From Miscanthus floridulus (Eukaryota > Streptophyta > Magnoliopsida > Poales > Poaceae), in contig NC_089591.1 of the NCBI RefSeq assembly GCF_019320115.1, forward strand, positions 24,778,502 through 24,842,501: a stretch of DNA of 64,000 nt, written 5' to 3'. The translations under genes were made by a program, and so were the position numbers. Positions 47,561 through 59,608 of this stretch are shown piece by piece. The notes under the pieces were generated by a model. It was not told the origin of the DNA and did not search any database. It saw only the letters and a list, made by a program, of their open reading frames with translations. The first letter of the stretch is position 1. Every line of letters starts with the position of its first letter.

Positions 47561-48687
47561 TTGAAGGCTAACTCATTTTATTCCAGTTTTTTATTTCTTT
47601 TGTGATTTTCATATCTTCAGTTTGGTAGCTCCTAAAATTGTGAAATAAATATGGCTGTGTTCCTTAGGAAGTGTAGTATTTAAGAAAAATATGTTCTTGG
47701 CTTCAACAGTAGAAATTTCTGGAGATTTAAATAAGGATTTGAAATGTGCTTTTGAATGCATTCAAATTTGTTTATTTTATATCTAGAGTTCCTGTGCTCC
47801 AAAAATTATGAAATTTTTGTGGTAAGCTAGTCTTAGTATATATGAGCTTTGGCAAAAATTTGAGGACCAGTGCATGGGTAGATTTATAGTTATAGATTTT
47901 TCTTTTATGGATAGTCCATCCTTGCATGAATTTTCATAAATTAATTATGAGTCCAAAATTCATGAACTTTGTTGGGGGTAATCCCAGTACCATATGGATG
48001 TTAAGAAAAATAGGAAATCTGTTGCTTGACACTTTTCAATAGGATTTTCCATTTATGCTATTTCAAGCCTTGCTTCCTTGTCATTTTTGTATAGGATGTT
48101 CAACTTGGTAAAATGACATGAAATTTTTATAGTAGTCCTTTTATAGCATTAGTAAGGCACTATAAATTTTTAAGAATTTAATAAGTTTGTCTGATATATG
48201 TTTAGTATTTAACCTAGATATCTAAATAAAATAATAAAGGTAATTAAATAAATAGTTTGGACTTCACCATTATGTTATCTTAACTGTATTTGGTATGCTT
48301 AAACTATTGGTAGATTCTATGTTGTCAAATTTTGAATGATTACATGAAGTAGAAGTATTATTACTTTATATTGCATGTTAAATAGTTTCCAGACTAATTC
48401 TAGAGTTTGATGAGTTGCATGTAGAAACTGATGTGTACTGTAAAAATGGTTAATAACAAAGTGGTAGAGAATTTGATAAGCTTTCCAGAAAGTCTAGGAT
48501 CACTATTTTTGGATTTGTAGAACTCTAGTTATGAGTGAAACAAGTAGCTACTGTTTGTGGCATAGTCGATGCATTGTAGAAGTAGTTAAGTAATAATCGA
48601 GAAGAGATATGCACCTACTCAATAAACATGATGCACTTGTTAACATATATGCATTCGTAATACTTATACCATACTCATGCATCTAGG

Positions 48688-48850
48688 ATCAGAGGAAGAG
48701 ATCACGTTGCTGGAATTCGAAGAAGTAGAGGAAGGGAACCCACAGGAGGATCCGCAAGCCGTAGCTCTCGAAGGCGTGGAGCAGAACCCTAAAGAGCTTT
48801 CGGAGTGCCCTGACCACTGCCCTACTTCCTTTCTGCGAGGCAAGCCCTAG
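48688..48850 (+). CDS. Short conserved reading frame in giant LTR, copy 4 (no stops)
   Basis: Open from after CATCTAG (acceptor-like) at 48688 to TAG at 48848-48850: SEEEITLLEFEEVEEGNPQ, an acidic middle, then ELSECPDHCPTSFLRGKP. About 53 residues. It has no ATG of its own, so if expressed it needs an upstream exon. Same frame in five LTR copies. Confidence 0.45.
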
Positions 48851-50343
48851 AGCATTATAAGTCTCCCAGTAATTTACAAATGTTTACTTATGTATTTATG
48901 ATTGATGCATTAGGTTATAAGAGTTGAATGAAACCACTTGATGCATGTACATTCCTTGTCCAGATATTACACCTTTAACCGGTATAGGTCTAGGATCGAA
49001 TATATATGCTTAGCCATGCTTAGACCAATAGAAGTCAGGTGATGTCCTGTCACCTGCAAGATATAGGTGGATACCAGAGCATGGTTGGCTATATCTGCTA
49101 TCGTGGAACAGAACCATGAGGTAAAAGTAAATCGAGACCGGACGGGAGGTAGATAGAGAAGCAACAAGACATGGAGGTCTTGGGTGTGGATCTATCCCCA
49201 TCTGTGTTGATTAAGGACCGTACCATTGTTGGCACTTCTGACAAGATTGAACGCATGCCTCTCACTTAGCTGGCCGGATAACTCGTTCCGACCGCGAAGC
49301 CAAGTAATTCAACTCAGGGCGGGAACTGTTCTGTTGTGCGCTCCTTCCAGGGAATGATCAGATTGAGCCCAAGGGCAGGCTTGGCCTAAGCATCCTGGCA
49401 TCTAGTGTTCTAGATTATGCGGCATAGTATAGACCCACGAAATGTGTACCGGAGTTGTACCAAAGGTGACCTAAGGCTATCGTGGCTGGTAGACCTAGGT
49501 TTGTGTTAGGAATAAATTCCCAGCTGGTTGAAATCGATTCGAATCGCTGTCTCTCCCGGATAGTGAGAAACTTGGCTTGTCCCAACATCGTAGCAACTAT
49601 GTTATGAAACATGATGGTTCAGATGAATATGGAATTACAATACCTGCTATGGTTATTATTGTATGCTTCTAAATGATATACCACATGTTTGGCATAGGAT
49701 AGTTGCTAACCTAGAAATGGATAGTTATAATTAACCTGATAAAGAGATTGTAACTGTACCATGACTCAATTGCTTTTACGCAAAAATGTTGTCGAGTTAC
49801 GTCCACTTATATAGCCTCGTATAATCCTTGGAGTCATTTTATTTCTGGTTCATGACGGGTAAGTCTAGCTGAGTACCTTCTCGTACTCAGGGTTTATTTT
49901 CCCATTGTTGCAGATGGCACTGTGTATCATGGTTATTGCAAGAGTTGCTTCTATCCCGCTGTGGATGAGGAGTAAGCCTTGGGTAGGCTTCTTTAAGTAA
50001 TTCCTATCCTTGCTTTTGTGGACCATGATCTGGCTTGGCACTGTATCAAACTACGTTGGAAACTTAATTTCGAACTTATTTGCTTCTACTTTATTTATCA
50101 AACTTGGTTTGTAATAACTTTTATTCGTACTCTGATGACAAAATGTATCTGTGAACTTTATGTAATATGTGGCATGTATGTTGAATCCTGTACGATCTAG
50201 GTTGTTGTAAATTGTTTATCGAGACCCGTCGTGGTACTCGACAGACTACTGGGTTTATATGGGTTCAAGTATGATAGTGCGACCGCTTGCGGATTGCCAT
50301 TGTACTTGTATTCTTATAAATTGGTTGGTTCTGCGACATAGAG

Positions 50344-50560
50344 GATGTTGAGGCCACTGCCTCCATCCTTTAGCACCTTGGTGAGGCACTTCTTGCAAAT
50401 GATAGGGTCGATGATGAGCAGGTAGTGTCCTGGTCTTGTGACGTGTGAAGGATGGTCCCTCTGATCAAAGGTGATCGGAGATTCTGACTAGCTGAGGAAG
50501 GAGGGGATGGCCATCTCGGTGGCGCATGCCTCCCTATAGCACACCTTGTGCTGGCATTTT
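50344..50560 (-). pseudogene. Tat protease, N-terminal part with active site
   Basis: Minus-strand frame contains ITFDQRDHPSHVTRPGHY, then LTKVLKDGGSGLNIL with the catalytic Asp in DGGS, directly at the solo LTR insertion point. One in-frame stop. Upstream (50560-50900) is the gag-protease linker, frameshifted. Confidence 0.75.
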
Positions 50561-50939
50561 GTCCAGATGGCGTTGGACCTGCCAAAGATCATGATGCACT
50601 CCTTAGGTTTGGGGAAGCCATCTCTGTCCTTGCCTACCACGCCTCCTTTCTTGGCTACCACCTCTTTGCCGTCTCCCTCCTTTGGCCTGTCGGCCTATCG
50701 GAGGAAATGTTTGAGGAGCTTGTAGTCCTTGTAGAGGTGTTTGATGAGGTAGGCGTGGTTGGTGCATGGACTTCCATGAGTTTGTTGAAGTGGATAGGTA
50801 GCCCCTGCTGGGGTTGCTTGCCCATACGATCAGCCGCGATGACCATCGTGGTGTTATCCGATTGGTGCCGATCCTTTTTGTTCTTCTTGCCCCTCTGTGT
50901 GGAGGGGCCCTTGTCTTGGTCTACGCACTTGACCCTACC
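50561..50939 (-). pseudogene. Tat gag-protease linker region
   Basis: Lys/Arg- and acidic-rich decayed coding sequence between gag core and protease; contains KKNKKDRHQSDNT near 50880. No separate domain assigned. The plus-strand ORFs here (50548-50949) are shadows. Confidence 0.45.
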
Positions 50940-52886
50940 TTTGTCCTAGCCTCCGCTAAAGATTGCTCTGACCACCTCCTCACCAAAGGTGTGGTTAGTG
51001 GCAATGTTGAGCAGGTCGCGGGTGGTACGGGGTTTCAGGCAGCCAAGCTTGTGGATTAGGGATTCACAGTTCGTCCTAGAGAGGAATGCGCTGATGATGT
51101 CCATGTCGATGACATCAAGGAGGGAGTTGCATAATTAGGAGAACCTACGGATGTAATCCTACAGGGACTCACTGGGCTCCTGTAGGCAGCTCTTGAGGTC
51201 CCAGGAGTTTCTAGGATGGACATATGTCCCTTGGAAATTGCCGATGAAGACCCTCTCGAGGTCCACCCAGTTGCGGATGCTATCGTGCGGGAGGAATTCA
51301 AGCCATGCCCAAACATGTTCCCCCATGCAAATGGGAAGACACTGAATGATGAAATAGTCATCATCCACTCCTTCGGCCTGGCAGGCAAGCCAGAAGTCTT
51401 CGAGCCAAATGTTTGGGTTTGTCTCCCCAGTGTATTTGGTGATGTTGGTGGGTGGTCAAAAACACTATGGGAATGGTACTTTTCGGATACGTTGGCTGAA
51501 GGCCCATGGTCCTAGGCCCTTAGGGTTGGGACTCAAGTTGTCTAGCCAATTACTGTGCATGGGGTGCATTTCACCACTCCCCTCAATGTTTCGGTCAGGA
51601 TCCGTGTCGCCTACCACCGCATGGTGGACATCATGATCATGCCAGGCCCGATGCTAGTTGCTGACGATGCTACGAGCATCCTGGTGTGGATTGGGCTGCT
51701 CATGTACTGGCAGTTGGTGTGGAGTAGGCACTAGGTCAGATGGTGGCATGGGTGCCACTCCCCGAGCTGAGCTTGATGGCTATAGCGGCAAGCGAATGGA
51801 GCGATCCATCTGGCGCGTCCCCATTCCCCCGGTGGAGAGAGAGGGCACGTGTCGGAGTCACGACGTGGAGCTTTCCACCTATTGAACGGTGGTGGCTTCT
51901 ACTAGAACCTAGAGATTCTGATAGACTGTCCGCTCCTAGGGGTCGATGGGCTTGGGAACACCGCGTAGAAGCATTGCTGTAGTAGCGATGTTCTGGCCAG
52001 CCCAAGCGAATTGTGGGAGATCATTCCCCTCATTCATGATGTAGTGTTGGACCTGATGGGCATGACCCTAGGTGCCACCTGTCGAGCCATGCGCAAGGGG
52101 CGCAATGTGTTGTACCAACTACGCTGGCACAGGCGATGGCTGGTTCTGCTGCCATTGTCGTAATTCCTCGGCGTGCGCTTGTGCAGACGCGAGGGCCCCC
52201 GCACGTGGGTCTAGAGGGGTGTGAGTCTACGTAGACTCCACAACCACCGGTGGCTATCCCAAAGCATCCACCATAGCGCACTCCCAGGATGGATGGTGGC
52301 GGGGTGCCATGTCGCTGATGCTAGAACCGTCGCTCTAGCCCTCATCATCCGGGGGTTCATGGAAAGTGGAAGGAGCATAGCCTACCATTCCCATGAATTC
52401 AGATGCAAGGGGGGATAGCATCAGCATCCTTTGGAGCCCCCGAGCGTACGCATCCATGGAGGACGCGAGACCGTAGGGGAACCGATCGTACGATGTTTGT
52501 GGTGTGGGTGATACGGTCCCTCTAGGTGATCAGTGGGAGACAGTAAATAAAGAGTAAATAACAGTACGCATATTACTTACAGTGGGGTTTGAGCAGAGAG
52601 TTTGCTCGGACTAAAGCGCAGATGTCGTGTTGTTGAAGTTGTGCATCCTAGAGTTGATGGAGGGCACCCCTCCAATGAATGCTGGGACATGAGCCTCCTC
52701 ACAGAGGTGTAGTACATCGAGCTGATCGGCGACAAAGTCAAGGCTTCCGAAAAGGAAGGCCTAGGATGGCTCAAAGATGGGTGGAACCCACATCCCAATA
52801 GGTGAGAGTGTGGGAAACTCCAGCGAGCTGAAGCGAATCATATCGCCCGAGCCCACCATGGCGAGGGTGGTAGAAAAGTGGGCCAT
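50940..52886 (-). pseudogene. gag: Tat gag
   Basis: Start at 52886 (MAHFSTTLAMVGSGDMIRFS), continuing after a stop with FGSLDFVADQLDVLHLCEE, a variable middle part, and the retrotransposon gag core: DDDYFIIQCLPICMGEHVWA (51365), HDSIRNWVDLERVFIGNFQG (about 51270) and PSESL (51159). Then a basic region before the protease. The protein forms the particle that packages element RNA. Multiple stops and frame slips. Overlapping plus-strand ORFs at 51216-52418 are shadows. Confidence 0.8.
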
Positions 52887-52920
52887 CTGATGACCAAAAA
52901 GTGTTGAATGTACAACGTCT

Positions 52921-52939
52921 TCCCCACGGACGGCGCCAA
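52921..52939 (-). other. Primer-binding site of the Tat element
   Basis: Minus strand TTGGCGCCGTCCGTGGGGA one base past the LTR end; this is the form usual in Tat/Retand-type grass elements. Confidence 0.8.
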
Positions 52940-52940
52940 C

Positions 52941-54219
52941 TATCAGTACAGAAAGTGACCAACTAGTGAATATTTGTAGTTTTGCCGTACGTTGTGATCG
53001 GAGGTGACCTAGCACTCAATGACACAGGGTTTATATTGGTTCAGGCAACATGCCCTATGTCTAGTTTGAGTCAGTTGGTGACTTTATTCCTGAGCCCAAG
53101 TGCTTAAAGTCTGTAGTGGGGTTACAAACAAGAAGGAGAAAGATGGGGTGTACGAGAGGTCCGGTCAGCTTCGGTTGGAAGGGCCGAGAGCGATAGGAGC
53201 TCTGCTATGAGCTAAGTGTTCAAGCGTGTGCTTGAGATCTAAACCTAGCGGTTCTATGGTTGTGAGCGAGTGAACTTGACCGATCTAATGAATCTGAAGG
53301 GACTGAGCTTGAATCAACTTGGGTTATTTTTTTGTCTATTGGGAGAGAGCACACCCCCTTTTATAGATGAAGGGCATGGCCTTACAAGTGAGAGGGAGAG
53401 AGTACGAATGCTTCTAAGCCTTGTTGCCCATGCCAATGGTGCAGGATAATGGTAGGCGCCCATAATACTGTTGATGTCATTGTAGAATGTCCGATGCATG
53501 TGGGTGGTTATGTCGTCTTGTTCGGGTTTGGCAAATATCGGTATCTGCTATATTGTTGATGCCCAGAGGCATGTGAGGGGTTTTCACCATGTTTACTCGG
53601 TATGGTAATTCCGGTGCCTAGAACACTGTCGATGCCTAGGGGCATGTGGGGGGCCTTACCGTATGTGAGTTAATGGCACCCATAACATTATAGAGGGAAA
53701 TGTCGACGCCTACAATACTATTCATGTCAGGGCGGTTATGGAGTACTGTTTCCATGCAGGGTATGGTCCCTGGTACAGTGGTTTTGACTTATGAGCCTTG
53801 CCTTGCTTTTCTTCGCATGTCTCCTGGTCCCTACCAAGCGGGCGCCCTCGGTCGGACGGCTCCAGTCGACTCTTAGTGCGCTGGTCAGAGAAGAGTGGTG
53901 AGCAGGGTTTCCTCAAACCCACGGTCAGAGACGTGGTGTTGGAGTCAAAAGTAGTGCTTGGGCTAGGCCTTCTGATCGGAGAGGCCATCCAAAGGCAGCT
54001 AGAGTCTGAAGTGAGCGCTCTAGTCGGAGAGGTTGGCTGAAATAGTTAATGAGCAGGCACTGTTCCTCTTTGGCCAAACCTCCCAGTCAATGACTAGACC
54101 GCCCTTTTGGCCTTTTGTTTTAGACTCTTGGGCCGGCCCATGAGTTGCGTGTGTCTGCTTGGGCCGAGCTTTGGTGTGGAAGCCGGTCCCTGAGGGACCC
54201 TGGGTTTATGAACCTGACA
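52941..54219 (-). mobile_element. 5' LTR of the Tat element (complete)
   Basis: Starts TGTCAGGTTCATAAACCC at 54219 and ends ACTGATA at 52941 (terminal CA decayed to TA). 1279 bp. Aligns with 29064-30075 over its first kilobase. The right flank is copia LTR sequence. Confidence 0.85.
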
Positions 54220-54706
54220 AGATGCTAACTCTCAAAGTGTTTTCTCACAACATGTTAGAGCCAAGTTCGCATTTCTCAAAAGTATTTTCAATAAATATTT
54301 TAGCTTGCTCTCTGAAGTGCACTAGGTCTAAATGCAATGCATGAAGTCCAACACCTAGTCGTACTAGATGATAGAATTGTCTAATTGAAAACCCCTCTCA
54401 ATAGTATGGGCATCTGTCCTAGATGTGATCACACTCTCTATAGTGTGTTGACCACTGAAACAAAACCCCTATTTATACCTTTGCCTTGATCTTCATAGGG
54501 TGTTGTTTTTCTCTTTATTTTTTTTCAAGTTGAGCACTTGATCATCATCACATGTGGCCATCTCATCATTTCATGTGATCATCACTATCTCTTGAGTGCC
54601 ACGAAGCTTCACACTTGGATTGCACCAACCTATCTCATATCACAACTCATGAAAAAGGTTAGTGCATAGGTTTCATCAATTATCCAAAACCAAACTAGGG
54701 CTTTCA
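54220..54706 (-). mobile_element. Copia 3' LTR, 5' part
   Basis: Begins TGAAAGCCCTAGTTTGG at 54706 on the minus strand after the tract CCAAAAAGGGTGAGAT, the arrangement of SIRE/Maximus-type copia elements. Cut at 54219/54220 by the Tat element; the rest of the LTR is not found in the window. Confidence 0.65.
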
Positions 54707-55840
54707 ATCTCACCCTTTTTGGTAATTGATGACAACCTATTTACAAAGATATTCAATGAAATATTTTTGGATTCATGTTGCTTGCCCAAGCATATTACCA
54801 TGTGTAAATATTATGGACATGTTTCATAAATCCGAATTGGTAGTATTAGCTCCCCCTACATATGTGCTGAGAGTTTGGATTTGAAAGCTTGCACATATGC
54901 ATGGATTGGAAGTTTGGGCGAGTAATAGCTACCAAATGATGCTAAGGTGTAAGGAATGGACCTTTGAATCATGATACCATTCGGAGTTACCATTTGAACA
55001 CAATCTTTAGCACCATGATTTTCTAGATATCACTTGAAAAACACAAAGAACTAGATACCTCATGAGATCAACATTAGAAGCAGGCTCTAGTACCACTTGT
55101 AAAAGATCAAGGAATATCTAGCTATCCTATGCATGCTTGTTTTCATTTCATCAATCATTTTCTACAATCTAGCATACATCACACAAGCATGAATATGGAA
55201 TTTTAATACTTGTGCCATGCAAGCAAACATATGTAATGCACATTCAAATGCAACATACAAGTTTATGAGCTTGCTCACCCTACTTGTGTCCTTCAAATTT
55301 TAATTGATCCCCTTACTTTGTCATTTCATTTGTTTGCTCCCCCTATCTTCCTATCTTTTGTGAATTTCTCTCGCCCTTTGTCAACAATTAGCATAAAAGA
55401 TGAGCTCAAATTTTAGATAAGTTAGGGTGAAACCATGTGAAGTGAGGACCATTTTCCCCAATTGGTTCAATCTAGATCACTTGCAAAAGATATTTAACTC
55501 GGTTTGATCCAAGGACAAGCTTCTTCACACCTACAAATAAGGGTTATCTTGGACCATGTTGAGTTAAACACTTATAGCTCATTTTCTAGATTAAACACTA
55601 GGTTCACAAGCCCACAAACATGTCATATGCTACCACTACATCATTTCAAGCATAGAAGCAATAGTGGTACCATACAAGCATAAAATTTATTTGTTTTTCA
55701 TGAATGAGCCTAAGACATGTGAGGAAAGATTAGATGCACTAAACAAGTCCTTAGCAAAGGATGAATGATGCATCAATCAACTTTACCTTGCTTTGCTCAA
55801 AGGAGAGGCATGTCATATAATGGGGGTGCATCACATATTT
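54707..55840 (-). mobile_element. Copia 3' non-coding region
   Basis: About 1.1 kb between RNase H and the LTR, AT-rich, with several CTCCCCCT tracts (purine-rich on the minus strand). No protein recognised; some SIRE-type elements carry an extra ORF here but none is visible. Confidence 0.55.
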
Positions 55841-56035
55841 GAGAAGTCAAGTATATTCAATTCATTCCTTAGCTTCCAAAACCTCTTCTCATCAAGTGGC
55901 TTGGTGAATATATTGGCAAGTTGATCATTGTGTCCACACTCTCAATGCAAATGACCCCTTTTTATTGATGATCTCTTATGAAATGATGGCAGACACTATG
56001 TGCTTTGTTCTTGAATGTTGAACCGGGTTGTTGGC
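55841..56035 (-). pseudogene. Copia RNase H C-terminus
   Basis: Minus-strand frames give NPVQHSRTKHI (about 56020), then QLANIFTKPLDEKRFWKLRN (about 55915) and NELNILDFSNM with a stop. These are the conserved end of copia pol. Frameshifts separate the parts. Interrupted at 56036 by a giant LTR, so the rest of pol should lie beyond the window end. Confidence 0.8.
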
Positions 56036-59000
56036 TATAATAGAATAGTCCAATTTATAAGAGCACAAGTACAATAGCAACCACCGAGGTAGACAAACCA
56101 TCACACTTGAGCCCATATAAATCTGGTAGTCCATCGAGTATCACGAAGGATCTCGAATCAACCAACATACAAGCCAAGATCGTACATGATTCAACATACA
56201 AGCCACATGTTACAATAAGTTCACAAGTAGTTTGTCATACGTTGGGGTTCCAACATAGTTATTGCAACATAAGTTTAACAGTAGTGGAAGCAACATAGTT
56301 TAGAATGACATCAATAGTAGTTTAGATACATAGCCAGTTTTCATAATCATCTCCAACAAAAGCATAAGGGTGAGATGATATATAGGATGACCATGCCCAT
56401 GGTCCTATTCCTCATCCACGGTAGGAGCAAAGTAGTGCTTACAGTTGCCGTGTACATCACGTTATCTACAACAATGGGAATAAAACCCTGAGTATGAGAA
56501 GGTACTCAGCTAGACTTAACCATCATCAACTAAAATACTAAGACACCAAGGAGTATGCAAGGCTTTATAAGTAGAGCTGGTAGACATTATTTGCATAAAA
56601 AGCATTAGTTATCCAATATCTTTTAAACTATGAATCACCAGTTATTAATCCTATCTCATACAAGATTAGCAACTATCCTATGCCAAACATGTTGGTATCA
56701 TTAAGTCAATACAATAATAACCATATCAAGTTGAACCCTTTCATAACCTCAAAACCAACACTACCATCAATTACTACAATGAAGTGTACTCCTATCAAGT
56801 TCTCACTATCTAGGAGAGACAACGATTCAAATTGATTCCTATCTAGATGGGGAATTACTCCTAACACACACCCATACTTCCCCTACTAGGGCCACATCAG
56901 GTCACCTTTGGTACAACTCAAGTCCAAATCATGGGTAAGACCAGCATCACACCTTCAAAGATACTATCTGCCAGGAAGCTCGGGACTTGAACCCACCCTT
57001 GGACTCATGCCATTGGCTCTTTGTACATCCTTACTGCCTCTAGGGTGCACACTTTAACTACTCATGTCCTCGGCTTGAGTTGAGCTACTCGGCTTTGTGG
57101 TCGAAATGACTTATCCGACCAGCTATGTGAGAGGCATGCGTTCAACATGACAAGATGACCTCCAACGACCGATCCTTAAATGACATAGATAGAATCACTA
57201 TGATTACCACCAACATAAGACTCCATCCGGTTTCCAATTAATCAACAACACCAAGTTATGTTCCACGATAGCACAATATAGCCAACCATGATCAAGTTAT
57301 TGCCTATGGCTCGCAGGTGACAAGAAATCACTTAACTTCTACCGGTCTAAGCATAGCAAAGCATAAGGAGCATTCCTAGACTTACATAGGATTTAGGGTA
57401 GATATTTCTAGATAAGGAAAGGTAATATGCAGCAAGTGTTCCCAAACAACTCCTATCACGTAATGCATCAATACGTGTAACTTAGGTGACATCAATAAAA
57501 TAGGGAGACTTATAATGCTTTGGGGCTTGCCTTTCACGAACATGGTAGGTTGTTGATCCAGGCACTTGGAAAGATGATCAGCTTTAGGCTCTCCTTCTCC
57601 TAGAACCTCCTGGTGTTGCACCTCTTGGCTCTCCTTTTGTGGATCGGCATCGAGTTCCACCAACGTGATCTCCTTGGCTACACCTATTGCATGCATATGC
57701 ATAAGTAAGTTCCATGAATGCATAAGAAGGATCATGGATGATGCGACATGGGAATGTATATGATGTTGTGATAATGATGTTAAGTTACACAAATGGTAAC
57801 AATTTTAATTTATTGTTTACTGAGTAGGTGCATAACTCTTCTCTATCCATTTCCAATATTCTTCACGAGACAACTTCTGAGCCACATATAGCAGTTATAA
57901 GTTTAAATCATAACTATAGTTCTACCTATCCAAATATTGTAACCTTAGAATTTCTGGAAATATTAGAAAAATTCCTACAACTCTTATTTAATCACCACAA
58001 GCTAATTCAAAATCTATTCTAACTAAAATAGGCAATCTTTCTAGCTCTATCTAGAAATTCTAGAGAATAAGCATTATAGGAGACTAACTTCAAACAGCTA
58101 TAACTCCTAAACCAATTGGCCTATTGCCCTAAAATTTTGACACAAGATAGATGAAGAACTTCCCTACAACTTTGTTATTAACCATTTTTACAGCAAACTT
58201 CATTTTGATTATGAAAAATACTCAACAACAGAATCTATCCAAAAACACCTCTAAATTGAATTATAAAGCAATAATATTTTCACAGCATATAAACACCCCA
58301 AATTGAGCAATACCACTAGTATCAACAGTTCAAGAATATCAAATACACTTTAGAAAACAAAATGGTCAAGCCCACTTTATTAATTTAATTAGATAATTAG
58401 GTGAAATAACAAACATATACCAAATGTACACAATAATTTCTTAGAAAATTATAGTGGATCCCAAGTGCTCCCAATAGGCTACTGTATAATTTTGATGCCA
58501 TTTGAACATATATGGCATCCTCTACAAAAATGACAAGCTAGCAAGGTTTATTTTAGTGAAAATAGTTACCCCTATTGAAAAGTGTCAAACAATAGATTTT
58601 ATATTTTTCTTAGCTTCATCCTAGTACCATAACACTGTACAAAAATTTTCATGGCAATATGTTACTTATTTTTATCCTTATGAATTTCCTCCAAAACCAT
58701 AATTTATTAAAAGATAAATAGAAAGACCTAACTCCAATCAAGTTTACTACCAGTTTAGTACTTTTCCTAGCTGGAGCATGTCAATACAAACTCAACAAAA
58801 TTGGAATCACAATTTTTTCATATACCAAACTCAAGTTATGCATTTTTCAAGATAGAAACCATTTAAAAAGAAGTTATCTAGCTACATTTTATTCGCTAAG
58901 AAAAATACCATGAATAGTGCATATCATATTTTTATCAAATACTACACTTAACGAGGAATCCAACAAAATTTGGTTGACGAAAATTGGACATCTACAACTC

Positions 59001-59078
59001 AACTTATGATTATTCAAACTTTGCATACATTTTAGAAAAAAATGGATTAGAATTAGATCTACAGCTGCTGACAGCTGG
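56036..59078 (-). mobile_element. Giant LTR, 3' part, minus strand, interrupted
   Basis: LTR end at 56036 (TATAATAGAA, a doubly mutated TGTAACAGAA) followed by the familiar 'ccaatttataagagcacaag'. About 3.0 kb aligned with the other copies, then broken at 59079 by the gypsy LTR. The first part of this LTR is expected beyond the window. No primer site at 56035, so it is a solo LTR or a 3' LTR. Apart from 57500-57683 it is non-coding. Confidence 0.8.
57500..57683 (-). pseudogene. Short conserved reading frame in giant LTR, copy 5
   Basis: After GCAATAG: GVAKEITLVELDADPQKE, an acidic middle, LSKCLDQQPTMFVKGKPQSI, open without stops here and part of a 136-codon frame (57382-57792). Confidence 0.45.
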
Positions 59079-59560
59079 TGTGGGGGTATTAACCCCTATA
59101 CCCTTACGGCTAGGCTTGGGCCGGCCTAGATCGGTGGGTCCGGTCCACCAAAAGATGACGCGTGGCCTGGCCAATCTGTTCGGAGTCCCACGTAAGGAGT
59201 CAAGGCAGATTTGGCGATCAAGCAAGATCCTGGTCGGTTAGAATAGGAATCCTTATCCGGCCACATATGGCAATTGTATGGCAATTGTAACTGGCTAGGA
59301 TTAGTTTCCAGATCTGTAACCCTGCCCCCCAGACTATATAAGGCGGGCAGGGGACCCCTCTAAAAATCATCTCTCATTAACATACAACAATACAATCAGA
59401 TGTAGGACGTAGGTATTACGCCTTCTTGGCGGCCAAACCTGGATAAAACCTCGTGTCTGTCTTGCGTCACCATCTTGTTTGTGGCTTGCGCATCTATCTG
59501 CCGACAATCTACTACCTTGGGCATACCCCTAGGTAGACTATTGACCATATTTCGTCGACA
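59079..59560 (+). mobile_element. 5' LTR of a gypsy element
   Basis: TGTGGGGGTATTAACCCC start, TTCGTCGACA end, 482 bp. TATA box at 59335-59343 about 45 bases before a pyrimidine-rich probable start site. Followed by primer site and gag. Left flank GCTGG is giant LTR sequence. Confidence 0.8.
59335..59343 (+). promoter_or_regulatory. TATA box of the gypsy LTR
   Basis: TATATAAGG followed by a GC-rich run ending in ACCCCTC; typical grass LTR promoter. Confidence 0.65.
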
Positions 59561-59561
59561 G

Positions 59562-59580
59562 TGGCGCGCTAGGTAGGGGG
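59562..59580 (+). other. Primer-binding site of the gypsy element
   Basis: TGGCGCGCTAGGTAGGGGG one base past the LTR, close to the TGGCGCGCCAGGTAGGGG form common in grass gypsy elements. I do not assign the tRNA. Confidence 0.7.
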
Positions 59581-59608
59581 TGTGCGTACTGCTCTCCAAG
59601 CAAATAAG

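Larger units (their letters stand above)
45948..50338 (+). mobile_element. Giant solo LTR, plus strand, in the Tat protease gene
   Basis: TGTAACACC at 45948, GGTTCTGCGACA ending 50338, perfect target duplication TAGAG (45943-45947, 50339-50343). 4391 bp. Removing it with one duplication rejoins the protease frame at the active site, which confirms both boundaries. Contains GC-rich block 46780-47560 and the intact short frame 48688-48850; the remainder is non-coding. Confidence 0.95.
29064..54219 (-). mobile_element. Tat-lineage Ty3/gypsy element (Retand-like), nested and decayed
   Basis: Minus-strand element: 5' LTR 52941-54219, primer site 52921-52939, gag about 50900-52886, protease split by a solo LTR (50344-50560 and 45409-45947), RT 44230-45345, RNase H 43507-44055, integrase 33199-34595 split off by the insertion 34596-43506, long 3' region, 3' LTR 29064-30075 (truncated). 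Without the insertions it is about 11.9 kb. Order gag-PR-RT-RH-INT and an INT ending in ...WNIEQLCR match plant Tat elements. All genes carry stops and frameshifts. It inserted in the 3' LTR of a copia element. Confidence 0.85.

Noticed and set aside
50548..50949. 133-codon plus-strand ORF over the Tat gag-protease region
   Set aside because: It is a shadow of the minus-strand coding sequence; the peptide has no family signature.
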